From Sipunculus nudus (Eukaryota; Annelida; Sipuncula; Golfingiida; Sipunculidae), in NCBI GenBank assembly GCA_026874595.1, contig CM049317.1, positions 58,642,118 through 58,706,117 of the forward strand: a stretch of DNA of 64,000 nt. The letters are read 5' to 3'. The position numbers and the translations under genes are program-made. Under the pieces are notes generated by a model. That model was given only the letters and a program-made list of their open reading frames with translations. It ran no database searches and was not told the DNA's origin. Shown here piece by piece: positions 23,076 through 35,012 of the stretch (position 1 is its first letter; each line of letters begins with the position of its first letter).

Positions 23076-24294
23076 CCTGGTACCAATGGACATTTTCTTG
23101 GCGATGGGTTGAAGAAAAACCATGATTAAGCCACTTTTTCTCACTTGGCTTCTAGACTATGTAAAATGGCACAGGCATTCATTTTTTTCATGATCTAAAA
23201 AGTCACCAATGTTTTCTTCATGAAAAAAATTGTTTTATCAGCTTCCAAAATTTTCTTCTCTATACATATTTAACAGGCCTAGGTAATACACATGACCCTG
23301 GCAATCAGCGCGTTATTCTATGCATGAATACAATAAGCCTGAGATGAAACAAATTGATAATGCCAGGCAAGGATGTTTTCGGCAAAACAAAGACAGCTAA
23401 ATATTCAAATGCCTATCTTTAAGTTCGCTGTCACTTAAATAAAACCAATCATTAGCTGTGTTAGTATACTTTCTAGTGTCTAGTATACTTACCGTGTGCG
23501 TATTTATTCAGCATATTTGTTATGTGCCCTACATATTTGTTGAATTTCGGACCGCATACAAGCGTATCCCACAGTACAAGGGTAACGTGGACGACAGCCA
23601 TCGCAGGAACTGGCTGGTTGACATAGAGATAGAATATTTCACACTTTGGTTCACATGTATTTCACCATTCACTTCATTTAAGCCATGACTCGTAACCTAA
23701 TAATAAGATTATCGGCTTTTTACAACAATACCACCGCAATATAGGATGGATGGCCAGGCAGCGCATTTCTTCGTATTACTTCTGTCATGATTAGGCTGGG
23801 AGGGGAGAAGACACAAAGTGTTTCTAGGGGACTCTGGATTGACGCTTGGTCTAGGTATCTGCTGTAATACAACTCTTGATGTGCTTTTATTTTTTAGTAC
23901 ATGTGATGGGATTCGCACTTAATGGACATAGCGTGGGCACTTTGTCATGAGAAGGTCGCATGAGACTCGCAGTATAAATTTATCATGTGTCCACAATGAA
24001 TATGTTGAAAGCGCTCTGATATTTTACCTTTGACATATTGACGACATTTACCAGACAAGAGGGGAATTTAGCTTCAAGCTAGGACATGAGCGAGACGTGG
24101 CCTTGTGGATTATATGACTAGAAAGAATACAGTGATTTTCTCCAGCAGGCTGAGTGAATATGATTACGTTAATGGTTATACCTATTCGGGTAACAATTAA
24201 ATACATTAGGTTCTGTTCTTTTTATAGGCGGAGTAAGACATACCCAGGGTGTTCACAGGATTCTCAATTAGCTTGATGTAACTTACACCTCGTG
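23076..24294. other. Unassigned stretch
   Basis: Only short frames (74-76 codons) without recognisable motifs. I see no tandem repeats. Confidence 0.45.
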
Positions 24295-24475
24295 TGGCGT
24301 GGGCAGTCGGTGGTAAAACGCTCGGCTCTCTCCGCTGACGACCGGGTTCAATAACCGGAGTTGCCATTTCAAGCTGTAATGACCCGTCCCAGGTTAGTGG
24401 TGTACTCCACGTCTATAAAATACCCAACGCCGCCATCCAAGCCATGGACAGTGCCTCATATATAGCATGTTTAAA
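24295..24475 (+). mobile_element. tRNA-derived SINE-like element
   Basis: A tRNA-like head has GGCAGTCGGTGGTAAAACGC (A-box region) and GGGTTCAATAACC (B-box region) about 30 bp apart. It is followed by a body with GTCCCAGGTTAGTGG, TACTCC and TATAAAATACCC. This order (tRNA head, TACTCC..., CCACC/TAAAA segment) is familiar from invertebrate SINEs. No clear A-rich tail or target duplication is visible, and the boxes deviate from consensus, so it is probably old. Confidence 0.5.
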
Positions 24476-26639
24476 TATTAAACACATGTCATCGCTGGTC
24501 CAGTTCGAACGTAGTGGTCTTTAAAGCCTGGTTTTCACGGTATTTTTAGAAACAGCTTCTCAGATAAATTAAGACGACCAGCTAGATTTCATATAGGCAA
24601 ATAATCCATTTTCGTCACGTGGTTTATTTCAACTCCATGCAGAATATTAGGTATTGAACAGAAAATTCTCGTCTATTTCATCAAGACAAAAATATTTCCC
24701 ATTGTATAAACCCTCCAGCCTTTTATGCAACAGAATAAAGTAAGGATTAATACATACAAATAAGGTATGGTTATCAGTGCGACAGAAGGGCTCTTTTCAT
24801 TTACTTTCAAAGACTTCATCAGAAATATCCGATATTCTTTGTTTTGATATGCTTAATACATATACCGCCCATATGGCCTTAAGATTGTTTTTGTCGATCT
24901 TTCAACTCGGTGCACTTAACGACGAGAGAGAGAGGGCATTGAAAGGGAAAATCAGGAACTGCCCAGCTTCTTCCATTGTGTACCAAGCGGGCTTGTACAA
25001 CAAGCCTTTAAACAAAGGTTCTACAACCACAATAAATCATTTGAGCACAGGACTCATTTAAACGAAACAGAGCTCGCAAAATGTGTGGTACCTAAGAAAA
25101 GCAACACAATTTCACCATCACTTGGTCTATACTCCAGCAATCCTACACAGCTATGTCCTCTTCAAACCAGTGCAACTTGTGTATGGCCGAGAAACTGGCA
25201 ATCCTAAGCTCAAAACAAAAGAACTTGTTGAAAAAAAAAACGCTCCAAAAATTGTATCAAATTTTCACCATATATCAAGGGCACGCAACCGTGCGAAAAG
25301 GAAATGATAAAAGCGACATCGCAGATTGAACGTCAGTCACCTGGTGAGCCGACGAGGCAAAACCGGCAGAATTGACTCAGATCTATCACTTACCTTAATA
25401 TACCATGCTCTGTTACTTAACGTAGAACGTTTAACCTTGTTTATATGCTGTTTATATACTGTTAATTTCTTTTTGTTGCCGAGGGTTTCGAATTCGCAAT
25501 ATTTTCGCAAGGTGAATTATCGCGAAAATAAAGCCTTCGTGAATAAGATATGTCATCGATGAAGACATTTTGAAAGGTAAAATATAATGATCAATATACA
25601 TTGTATGTTTGAAGATCGCTTTTATAAATAATATCAGATGTTTCTAAATTATCAGCAATTAATGAATAATGTTTTTACACTGGGTCGATGTTCCCTAACT
25701 AAATTTTAACGGAACGAATATGAAGCCAACCACAGCATAAGCCCTTTCATATTCTGAAAGAAAGAGTTATATTAGAGGAATATGAATTAGAAAAGGGAAT
25801 ATAAAAATAAAGGAGAACAGGAAATTTGATGAACCATCAAATCTAGAACATTCTTGCAGAGTATAATAAGGATTTTCTTTGGCTAAGCTGCCAACATGCC
25901 TTAAACTTCTATAGCGCAATGCGCATAGCTTGCTGGGAACCAAGCTACATTAGGCTTATATATCCACTTCTTCTTACTGTTTTAACTCGGAAAAATATGT
26001 AAACGATAAGCTTTTATGTGTTATTTAACTGTTCCTTAGAGGAAGTAGAATTAAATGAGCACAAATTGAAAGGAATTATATTCAAACTGGAAGTTTAATG
26101 GAATTTTAAATATTACGTATGCAGTATTTGGCAATTTCTGGGTATCCACATGAAGCATTGTCCCTGTCCAAATATTGGTCATGTGACTAATGGCATGTAA
26201 GCTACAGGTGGCGCCACTTATGTTGAACTATTTTCTGTGGGCTAATATAGTATATACCACTTTTAATTAATGATTCGCAGATTTAAACTATCTGTCGCAA
26301 ACCCTATGCTGAACTACAGCTGAAATGTTACACAGAGAGTTAATGTTAACCTCTTGGCTACTCATTGACAATAACAGACTACAGTCACCCATGACATATG
26401 CCTAGCAATTCACCAACCATAATCGTGAGATCAAGGATGTTCAATCCTGATATGCAGACAGGTCCTAGTATTTCCCAAAATGGGTCATTTTGACCTATAT
26501 TTATGCGTCAGAATCAGATAAGCATCATGACCACTTGCATTGGTTTCTTGTCTTTTCCTTAACTGTTAAATATCTATTTAAATCTGGATCCTGATTCAAT
26601 TTTATAATTTATAAAATAATTTATGGCGTAAGATAAGAA
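24476..26639. other. Unassigned stretch with three adjacent weak ORFs
   Basis: Frames at 24777-25061, 25083-25307 and 25326-25562 follow one another closely and are somewhat less AT-rich than their surroundings. The middle one contains FKPVQLVYGRETGNP. This faintly resembles the FxLVYGR motif that ends Ty3/Gypsy integrase cores, but nothing else of an integrase is seen. I leave this uncalled. The rest is AT-rich. Confidence 0.3.
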
Positions 26640-27245
26640 ATTAGATAAGCTTTGAATGGAGTTTGTTGGGTCAGCCTTGAAAGACTTAAGAAGTTTCCTT
26701 GAGAGAGATTTCAGGCCGTATTTACTACCAAAGCTTTTACATTGTAAGTTAGGTAATAGTACGTGGTACCGTTATGTGTATGGAGCATTTCATCCAGAAC
26801 AGAAACTGGGCCCTGATGTGATTGGCTATTGCAAAGTATGACGTCACAGGCAAAATTTAGAAATGACTTAAATCTAGCAATACATGTTGTTTTTATTCTT
26901 CCGTGAACAATTAGGGCTGACAGTATCAGAAATACTAAACTAAACTAAATTTTTAGTCACAATGGTTTTCCCAGTGTGTTACGTCACTGCCGAGTTGACA
27001 GTGCTCATAGATGTGCCAATAGTTTTTGAAAAAAATCATGCAACCTCATGTCTTTTTGTGGAAAAATAAACAGAAAGCAATATTTCCTCCAGGAATAGGA
27101 CTCAGTTTATGTAAATTCTATATTAATATTTTTTAGACAAGTGTGTAATATGATAATATAATGAGATTTACAGTATGTTAGTTTGACTTTAAGCAGTTTG
27201 CTTGAGGGAGATTTAAGGTCTTGTTTACTACTTTGGCTGATGCCT
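26640..27245 (+). repeat. Dispersed repeat, copy 2, with flanking short direct repeat
   Basis: 26790-27180 aligns with 11635-12030 (see that entry). It is bracketed by two related segments, about 26680-26740 and 27182-27245, which share AGACTTAAG/GACTTTAAG, TTGAG.GAGATTT.AGG and TTTACTAC. The locus is therefore organised as flank, repeat, flank. Confidence 0.6.
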
Positions 27246-27546
27246 GGTATACGCAGCTGTGAGTCCAGGGCCATCAATATGGGGGGGGGGGTTTAATATA
27301 TCCACACACACATTTTTTTAGCGAGCGGGGTGATCGATGTAATCATCCCCTACTATTTAGAGAATAATATTTATATATTGGAAATGAAATATATTAATAA
27401 TTTAAATTATAGATTGGTCCAATAAATTAGTTTACTTTGAAATATTATATATCTAAACCTGGTTTAGATTTGACACTGGAAACATAATACCTTTTTTTCT
27501 AAAACCTTATACTTAATTGTAATATATTTAAATGTCATACAGACTT

Positions 27547-27602
<56 letters not shown>

Positions 27603-28221
27603 ATCGATCGTGGAGTGTTTGATGAAAATTATACATACACTGATTATTGACGCCAAGGTATGAGAGGCTAAGATTTGACAGGTACTTTATAAAACAATTA
27701 TCTTTATGTACTAATTTAATTAAATATTTTTATTCATGCATATCAACATGAATTAAGAGAAAATAAGGAATAGAGGATGTCCAACTCAGGTTCGTCAAAT
27801 ATTTGTCTGAGATTGAATATGAATGAATATTGAATGAATATGAAATTTCTTCTAAGTGTATTGGTGATTGTATATATTTTTTTCATTTCAAGGACACCGA
27901 CTTCAGAGTGGTAAATAAGCCCCATACTTCTTAATGTGCAAAACGTATCCAGTCAAATTTGGTCTCAAATGATAGCCTAAACAATACGCTTCAGTATGAC
28001 ATGTCATTTATGACCACTGGGTGTATACTGCTTAAGTTATACATTCTTATAGTTACGCTCACCCCTAGGAAAAACAACAAAGGAGTTGTTATATAAATTT
28101 ACTTCATATAACTTTATATGCCAAACTTATATCCAGTAAAATAATCTTTTTCAATGATGTAGCATTTATGATCAATAGGTGTATGCATCTACAGTAATAC
28201 TTTCTTATGCCTTCACATGAG
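27246..28221. other. Noncoding; G-run at about 27281 and (TA)n at 27548-27600
   Basis: A run of about 12 G at 27281-27292 and a (TA)n microsatellite at 27548-27600 are the only features. The sequence downstream is AT-rich with short frames. Confidence 0.6.
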
Positions 28222-28480
28222 CAGATCCAGGATTTAAGAAAGGAGGGGTCCACGCCAGGACTGATTGCAAAACCTATAAAAAAAGGTCCCCAGGTCCGGA
28301 AGGGGGGGGGTCCAGGAGGTCCCCCCTTTTCTAGACGCCACAACTTCTTTTGGGTTCCAGGACCTAAAGACTAGTCTGTAAACCTTCAAAAGAAGTTGTG
28401 GCGACTGGAAGGATGGGGGGGGGGGGCTCCTGGACCCTCCCCCCCTCACACACACACACACACAACCTCCGCTTCTGTCT
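28222..28480. mobile_element. Hairpin MITE, hAT-like ends
   Basis: The left side is CAGATCCAGGATTTAAGAAA, then GAGGGGTCCA. The right side has TCCTGGACCCTCCCCCC and ends near CTCCGCTTCTG. The two sides are inverted relatives. Inside, a perfect 17-bp inverted repeat (28336-28352 and 28387-28403, core CGCCACAACTTC) leaves a 34-nt loop. The overall plan matches 45015-45206. A (CA)n run (28446-28465) interrupts the right arm. Confidence 0.6.
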
Positions 28481-28599
28481 CACCCTTAAGAAAAATACTC
28501 AATATATAGAATACGTCAACAGATATAACGTTATGTCGGTAACCAAATACAGCAGGAACTGCCGCAACTGTCAGCTCCAAGTTCTGGGGTAATCTTGAT

Positions 28600-28885
28600 C
28601 ATTGGACTGGTATTTTGTTTGTAAACTATAGGTTGTCCTTACTTATGCAAGCCAAAAAATATAACTCCTTTCATTCCATAGCTAATTTATTGGATATAAT
28701 CAAAGGACGCACTTATCGGAAAAGGTCCACAACTGACTTACACGCTTCTGTGTCTGCTCTAATATGTTTCTCCTCTCTTCAATTAAACTTTTGCTAACTA
28801 GATCTTGCATGATTTTAGCAATGATATCAGGCTTTCTCAAAGCTTTTTTCACACTTAGCCGTAAGTGTAGTCCCAAACGCAACAA
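28600..28885 (-). pseudogene. Gag-like remnant of an LTR retrotransposon (tentative)
   Basis: The minus-strand frame from 28885 reads MLRLGLHLRLSVKKALRKPD followed by IIAKIMQDLVSKSLIEE. A short leucine-rich helix, basic K(A/S)xRKPDI and an IxxxLV helix resemble the N-terminal region of many invertebrate Ty3/Gypsy gag polyproteins. The frame breaks after about 60-75 codons. Its orientation is opposite to the LTR fragment directly downstream (28890-29141, plus strand), so the two are not one intact element. A retroelement origin is likely. The exact family is a guess. Confidence 0.4.
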
Positions 28886-28889
28886 CTGT

Positions 28890-29137
28890 TCCTATGTGAC
28901 AGTGGTGGTATCCAGGTACTGTGCACTTTATTTATATACTTTTTATTGATTTGCTGTTGTACTGTTGTTATACTGTGAAATTGTATTGATTTAGTGTATT
29001 GTAATGTTAAGATCGTTTTAATTCATTCCCCTAGACATTTCACGCTGCCTAGTGTGACAGAATCTGATTTTTTTTAAAATATCCTTTACAAAATTTATGT
29101 TCATCACGCATACGTGATCTGTTGATATTAGGTTCCG

Positions 29138-29141
<4 letters not shown>
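28890..29141 (+). mobile_element. Truncated LTR (3' part), same family as 31752-34152
   Basis: From GGTGGTATCCAGGTACTGTG onward it aligns with the 3' part of the other LTRs: TTGTATTGATTTAGTGTATTG, split here as TTGTATTGATTT and AGTGTATTG, then CATTTCACGCTGCCT, CAGAATCTGATTTTTT, CATCACGCATACGTGATCTG and TTAGGTTCCGTAAC. The AATAAA-containing segment is deleted. It ends exactly where a (TA)n tract begins. Confidence 0.85.

Positions 29142-29213
<72 letters not shown>
29142..29213. repeat. (TA)n microsatellite abutting the LTR end
   Basis: About 72 bases of uninterrupted TA beginning immediately after the GTAAC terminus of the LTR fragment. Confidence 0.97.
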
Positions 29214-29216
<3 letters not shown>

Positions 29217-30680
29217 CCAACTTTAATTACACCCCCCCCACCCTTGAAGATTAATTAAAGCCACTCCAGATTAGCAGAAATAAGCCGCTTGTCAATCATC
29301 CGGCTTGATACCCAAGCGTGTTCAGCGTTAATAAAACTAATCGCTGACCGCTGTAATTTGTGACACATCAGTTCCCCTCACGTGCGTTCGCTTGCTTATT
29401 AAATTAGCGGTGTATCCATTTCACATCCGGGTTTTATTGTGTACGCAAAACGTCAGCCCACATGAGCTGTTGTTGTTGTTTTTTACCTTTATTTCATCCG
29501 TCAAAGCAAAGATCGATATAAATACAAAAGAAATACAACAGCATTTCAAATTACGAACCTGAAACTAGAAAGATAAATAGGAAAAAAGTTCAAGAGTTGT
29601 ATGACAAACAGGTAATTAATGTGTTATTTGAGAGTAATCAAGATAGTTTTTGAAGAATCTTCTTCGATTCCTTGAAGAAAAGAGGAACCACGGTTAGTAA
29701 AGCTATCCAGAAGATTCAGTTAATCCATATTCAGTGCCACCTTTTATTAGAGATCTTGCAGGTTCAATGTCGGACAGGGCAACCATTTGGACCTCGAAAT
29801 GAAGAGAAAATTAATCACAAATAAAGTTTCACCTCTGTCCTCTCTGGTGAATGGTAGCAGTACAGGTTTCAATTATATGGACTACTTAATTGGAAAATTT
29901 TCGACAACGATGACAAAGCAACTGATGCATGTTACATTTTGAAATTATCCAGATTCACAAGTATTTGCGCTTAGTTCCTGAACCTCGTATGGTGAAGTGC
30001 ATGCACAGGGCTGTACTGTAGTGTAGATGCTTTGTCTTTTCGTTTCAGCTGCAGCCGTCATCAAGGTCACCCGACCGAAAAGAAGGCCGAGCGCGTAAAT
30101 CCTTTCTGTAGTACATAGCTTCTGCTAAGTCATGACTTTACCGTGCCATTCTGTGGCTCACCACGGAAACAGGGTACCCAGCGGACACAGGCTAAACTGT
30201 GAGGGATCTCGGAGCAGGTTGAGCCCCCAGAGGTGCAGTGTGCAGGTCCACTGGCACGTGGACACACCTTTTGGCACAGGCTATAGGGATGAGGTAACCC
30301 CCCCACGGAAACCTCAAGTGCTGAAGACTGAGAAACCAGGCCGTACTCTAATTAACCATGGTGCCACACATTTCAGCCAAAAGACACTTGGAGTTGAAAA
30401 TACACGAAATGGTGTCAGTGAACCAGGTATCTAACATGATGTTACCCACAGAGCGGATGGTGAGAAGCGATCATCATGAACCTCGAAAAAATGGTAAAAA
30501 TCTAAAAAAAAGTAAAAATCTCGTAAAGTGCTATATTCATGCATGGTAAACTCATAGTTCACAGTACTTTCGATTACTCAACATCTCCTTTTGCCCCTTT
30601 CTGAAAAAAAGGGCTGCGCCCTTGATACATCCGAGGCCAGAATTAAAATTCGGCCGAGGAGTGGGCCTTGACTCTTCAAG
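29214..30680. other. Unassigned stretch, mildly GC-rich ORF at 30132-30434
   Basis: A 100-codon frame at 30132-30434 sits in a locally GC-richer patch (about 30020-30350). A TTTTCGTTTCAG acceptor-like string ends at about 30048. The peptide is not recognisable, and adjacent frames contain stops at any plausible exon size. It may be a decayed exon or element. I see nothing firm. Confidence 0.3.
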
Positions 30681-31185
30681 AGCAACATCCAGGAAGGTGT
30701 TAGGCAAATCTCTTTAGAAACCTGAAATTAGGGCATGGTGACCTAATAGGCTATATTCTGTGAGCTATGGGCAAAAATATGAATTTTAGCACCCAGACAG
30801 AAATGGTACAAATTGTATCTTTTTTTTTCTCGGAACCTTCTAATGTAAAGTTCAGGGAGGTCGCTGGCAAGATACCCTTGAATTCTGAAATAAGGTAACT
30901 TAATTCTTATAATAAATGTCAAATACAGTAAGATAGTGCACAAATTGTATCTTTAAATGTATCTTCTTACACAGCACCCAGGGAGATCTTGGCAAATCCC
31001 ACTGGAAGCCTGCACGTTACAAGCCAAAAAAATGATATGAGCACCTTTAACGTCAGATTGGTACAAATTGTATGCATTTGGCCTAGGTCCTAGTCAAATC
31101 TCCTTTGAAATTTAAATTAGGTCATGGTGACCTTTAGTCTGCAAGCTACTGAACAGAAGCATGAATTTGAGTAGTCAGACAGGGT
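30681..31185 (+). repeat. Degenerate tandem repeat field (continues at 31620-31751 and 34153-34240)
   Basis: Variants of the block CAGGGAGGTGCTTGGCAAATCTC, shown here in parts CAGGGAGGT and CTTGGCA, recur at about 30690, 30853, 30980, 31640 and 34207. They are followed by CTGAAATTAGGTCATGGTGAC, again in parts, and CAGACAGGGTACAAATTGTATC-type ends. The units are uneven (about 110-190 bp). This is the host into which the SINE at 31203 and the LTR at 31752 inserted. Confidence 0.7.
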
Positions 31186-31202
31186 ACGAATTGTATCCAT
31201 TA

Positions 31203-31600
31203 ACTCGGCTTCTGTGGCTCAGGGGTAGAGTACAGGACTAAAAGCCGGAAGGTCGTGAGTTCAAATCTCAGCCGAGGCGGTGAGCTTTTCATGGTCGGCT
31301 CCCACCGAAGGAGAGCACTTTGCAGGCTTAATGGAAGGCTGTGCCCAAAGCTGTGTATCACTCACAAAACGAGTGCGTCTTTTCGGGGTTCCTCGGTGTT
31401 ATGACCCGGTAATGGGGAAGATAACACACACACAGGACCCGCAGCTGCGGTAGACACCGGGCCTGGGTGAAACCTGGTCTACCAAAAATGACAGGAAGCG
31501 AGTGCTACCGCCCAGTTGTGCAGTCCCAAACCGAAATGGAACTCTGCAGATGTACATACACGTACTTAGATTACGATTTAGATAAGATAGCATAAAAAAT
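31203..31600 (+). mobile_element. tRNA-derived SINE
   Basis: The head at 31205-31277 folds like a tRNA. The seven-base acceptor arms CTCGGCT and AGCCGAG pair perfectly, TGGCTCAGGGGTAGAG matches an A-box/D-arm, and GAGTTCAAATCTC matches a B-box/T-arm. The anticodon stem is imperfect and no clean anticodon can be assigned, so it is not a functional tRNA. The roughly 320-bp body (CGGCTCCCACCG, CACTTTGCAGGCTTAATGGA, GTTATGACCCGGTAATGGGG) ends near a short A-rich stretch. It lies inside the degenerate repeat field. Confidence 0.75.
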
Positions 31601-31751
31601 TGAGGCCGTTACCTACACCGAACAAAGCCTAAACTCTTCTAACATAACATTCAGGGAGGTGCTTGGCAGATCTTCTTTCAAACCTGAAATTACGTCATGG
31701 TCATATTCTGCGAGCGATGGACAAAAATTATGATTTTGTGCACCAAGACAG

Positions 31752-34152
31752 TGTTACAGGTGCCCTTTTTAGCTCAGCTGACTATAAGTCATCTGAGCTA
31801 TAGTCGTGGTCCATTGTCCGTCGTCCGTCCGTCTGTCCGTCCGTCCGTCCGTAGATGTGGCACGTTTTGAAACCGTAAGACCTAGGAATCCAAAATTCGG
31901 CATAATGTTAGATCTCCTACCAAGCCGAAAACTGGGTCTCTGCGACTTTGTTCCTTTGAGAAATTAAGGAAAACCCTCATTTTTTTATTAAAAACCTATT
32001 TTCAAACTGCAGGACTGCATAATATCAAAATCACTCAACTTTTTTCCTCATATTTACCATAAATATTAAATACTAAAGTGATAAAAAAAATTATAAAAAA
32101 GTTATGGGCTCAAACATAATGCATATTGTAAAAAATCAGGAAAGATATTTGATCGCTTAAAAAAAAACATGCTAAAGCTAAGGACTTTTTCCAGTATTAT
32201 AACTTTAATTTATCAAAATTAAATTGTATACCCAAAATTAGATCAAAATCTTTTAATTTTTTAAAAAAATTTAAAATATTAGCAAAAATAAAAAAAATTG
32301 ATACCTTAAATTTTGCCCAACTTTGGCCATGGCACTTTTTTTTCCTGTAAGTACTGGGGATTTAATTTTCACAGCATGTGCACAAAAGGATTTAATCTGT
32401 TAAAATCTGAAATTTGAAAATAAAAGCTGCAGAATTAGGCTAGTTATTGAATTTTTCGGAGGCTCTTGTTGTATTCCCTTACATTGTCAAGCAGTCCACT
32501 TTGGTCACTGTAGGTCATTCAGTGCAGCTCTCTATGGCTGTTGGCATAATGTTATGCAATCCCATCACTAGGGCAAGCCCTCTCTCCACTGAGTTGAGCT
32601 TGATCAGGCTATCTGCAGTTAATACCACAGGGAGCCTTTTTCTCCCCCCCCCCCCCCACCCCATTCTGTTGACAGACCTGTACTATGAACTAGATGAATC
32701 TTAAAAATAAAATTTTTTTCAGCAACGAGCAGTAACAACGCAGACCCCTCCCCCACCCACCCCTTCAATACACAGGACTTATAAACACGATGAATCTTAT
32801 AATTTTAATGTTAAACAAATTCTTTTTGATGAGACTTGGACAATTTTGATTTTTTTAAAGTAAAACCTTTCAAGAATTTAATCCTAATATTCAAATGTGA
32901 TAAAATATTAGGATCTAATGTTAGTGCCAACTGACAAGATTTAAGAAGATATAAATACTTTGTAGCACTTTAATCATATCTCTCAAAGTTGGCGGGGCCT
33001 AGGTGTGAATAACACTGTTAACTTAGTATTAAAATTAGGAATATTGGTAAAACTTTGTGGGATTAATTTTTAACTCATATGGCCATATTTATGTATAAAT
33101 TTTGAAAACTTAATTACCTTCACACATTATTTGTTTATGAAATGTTACTTTTATATAACACTAACCGTAGGCCTATTTGTTCCCTTGGTGTATCACTAAA
33201 TGGTTCAGCTCATGTCCATTATTCTATAATTTACAGAGTTTCATTTTAGCAGGGCCATTTTTTCATAGCTTTTCTAATGATAATATACATGAAAAACCAA
33301 AAGAAATAAAAATTTGTTGCAGTTACTAATATTTTCCAAAATTCAGCTGAGCGATGTGACCCATGGGTCCCTTGTTATTGTGTGACACGGGCGTAACTCG
33401 TGTTGTAGCGCCTGTGTCTGGCCGCTTGTTATATTCTCAGTTTAATCAGTACTGGTTGAACTCTCGTTGTCATGCTAGCTTGGGGTTTTCTCGCCTAGCC
33501 GAGCTCACGTGTGAACCCTAATATGTAGAGACACAGCGATGTTTTTCTAGATGTTTCCTGTAACGCATGTTTACTGTGGGTTGTGTTGGATTGTTTAGAC
33601 TGTTCGAGAAGTGGAAAATTCTCGGCTTGGGGCGAGAAGTTATAAACAGGGGGTGTGTTTTAGAGGAGAGAGAGGAGAGAAGATTCCAGCGGACATAGAC
33701 GTGTGTATGTCAGTTTGTGGGACCTAACAGATTATCCAGTAATTTCAGGGATTTTGCTATTACTTACTCTATACAATTTAATGCGACCTGCCTCAAGTTT
33801 ACTCTCTGGATTGTAACAAGAGCTTTAAATTGGACTGTTATTCTCCGAGAGTATACATTTGCAGAACTTGTCGCTGTGGCGGTGATGGTATCCAGGGACT
33901 GTGCACTATTAGGCTTTTATTTGATTTTATACTGTAATTGTACTTAATTGTATTGATTTGGTGTACTCTAGTGTTAGGGTTGTTTTAGGAATAAATTATA
34001 GTTATTTGTTAACAAAAAAATACTGACTTCTTTATTCATTTCCGTAGGCATTTCACGCTGCCTTGTGTTACAGAATCTGATTTTTTTTATCTCCATTACA
34101 AAATTTGTGTTCATCACGCATACGTGATCTGTTTATATTAGGTTCCGTAACA
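31752..34152 (+). mobile_element. Solo LTR (TSD ACAG) interrupted by a 1.6-kb element
   Basis: TGTTACAGGTGC starts at 31752 and the element ends with TTCCGTAACA at 34152. ACAG flanks both sides (31748-31751, 34153-34156). The LTR body (about 33377-34152) has CGCTGTGTCT-type U3 repeats in inverse form, a TATA box (GTTATAAACAGG near 33642), a purine-rich stretch (GAGGAGAGAGAGGAGAGAAG at 33663) and AATAAA near 33991. The first 18 bp of the LTR are separated from the rest by an inserted element at about 31770-33376. No internal gag-pol is present. Confidence 0.85.
31770..33376 (+). mobile_element. Non-autonomous element inside the LTR, terminal hairpin
   Basis: It lies between LTR bases that are adjacent in the LTR copy at 21262-22074. 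The left end TTAGCTCAGCTGAC forms a hairpin: AGCTCAGCTGAC (31771-31782) pairs with GTCATCTGAGCT (31788-31799) with one mismatch. A (GTCC)n/(GTCCGTC)n run (about 31815-31853) follows. The right end has CAGCTGAGCGATGTGACCCA then TGGGTCCCTTGTT. These ends and the GTCCGTCC run resemble a very abundant repeat of bivalve genomes. CCCTT at both edges may be the target duplication. No transposase ORF is seen. Confidence 0.7.
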
Positions 34153-34329
34153 ACAGACAGGGTATAAAATGTATCTATTTTCCTTGGAACCTTCTATTAT
34201 CAATCCAGGGGTTGCTTGGCACGTCTCCTTGTAATCCTTTTTTTTAATTCCCCGTCCGTTTACACAATATCAATAGGCTATTCTCACAGACGATATATAA
34301 CATTAATAACAGAAATGAACAACCAGTCA

Positions 34330-34365
34330 AAAATACAGCTGAGCGTCATGGCCCATGGGCCACTT
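34330..34365 (+). mobile_element. 3' end fragment of the hairpin element family
   Basis: CAGCTGAGCGTCATGGCCCA followed by TGGGCCACTTTTT matches the right end of the element at 31770-33376. It contains the 12-bp palindrome GGCCCATGGGCC. Only the terminus is recognisable. Confidence 0.6.
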
Positions 34366-35012
34366 TTTATTCATTTATAACCTTGCAAGTATGCGTGGGT
34401 TGATTCTAAAATATTTAGTGCACAAATAAACCCCATGACACCCTACTGAAGAGGTGTATTACACACTCTTAGTCCACAAAGCAAAGAGGATTATTCAGTC
34501 TGTCAGATAATATTCAATAGCAGGTACTAGTAATTTAGTTAATTACTTGTCGGCACACCTACTGTGTAATAAGAGAAACATTGGTGGGTGGTCTCATGCA
34601 ACTTTGATATAGTATTTGTGTTGAGCAATTAATTTTTCATGCACACACGTACACTACTTTAATTAGGCTCCTTTAATTTCCAAGAGTGGGGTAATTCGGT
34701 GTAATGAAATACAATTAAGTTAAACACTAGATAGTTCCTCTGCATGGTGTACACTTGAATTGCCAGTCATTATGAAGTGCTGTACAGGTTTAAAGAAAGC
34801 ACGCCATGCAGATAAAGGAAGAAGCACTGTATGACCACTGTCTGTATGTGTGCAGTCACATTCTTCCAACTAATGGCGGCCCGACTGCAGCGCTGTAGGT
34901 GGCTGAATAATAATGTATTATATTATTATATTATTATAATATTAAACATGCGTACAATTTGCACCCCGATTAAGAGTGAAATAATACCCGGCAGAACTGA
35001 CGGTATTAACAC

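Noticed and set aside
25083..25307. Ty3/Gypsy integrase remnant (FKPVQLVYGRE)
   Set aside because: One short motif only; the zinc-binding and DDE regions are absent, and the similarity could be chance.
30132..30434. 100-codon ORF as a gene
   Set aside because: No recognisable domain, no splice framing and no support from adjacent frames.
31205..31277. Functional tRNA gene
   Set aside because: The acceptor and T arms pair, but the anticodon stem is mismatched, no clear anticodon exists, and a SINE body follows directly.
31815..31853. CRISPR-like or telomeric array (GTCC repeats)
   Set aside because: It is a simple GTCC-type microsatellite inside a transposable element; there are no spacers, and the context is eukaryotic.
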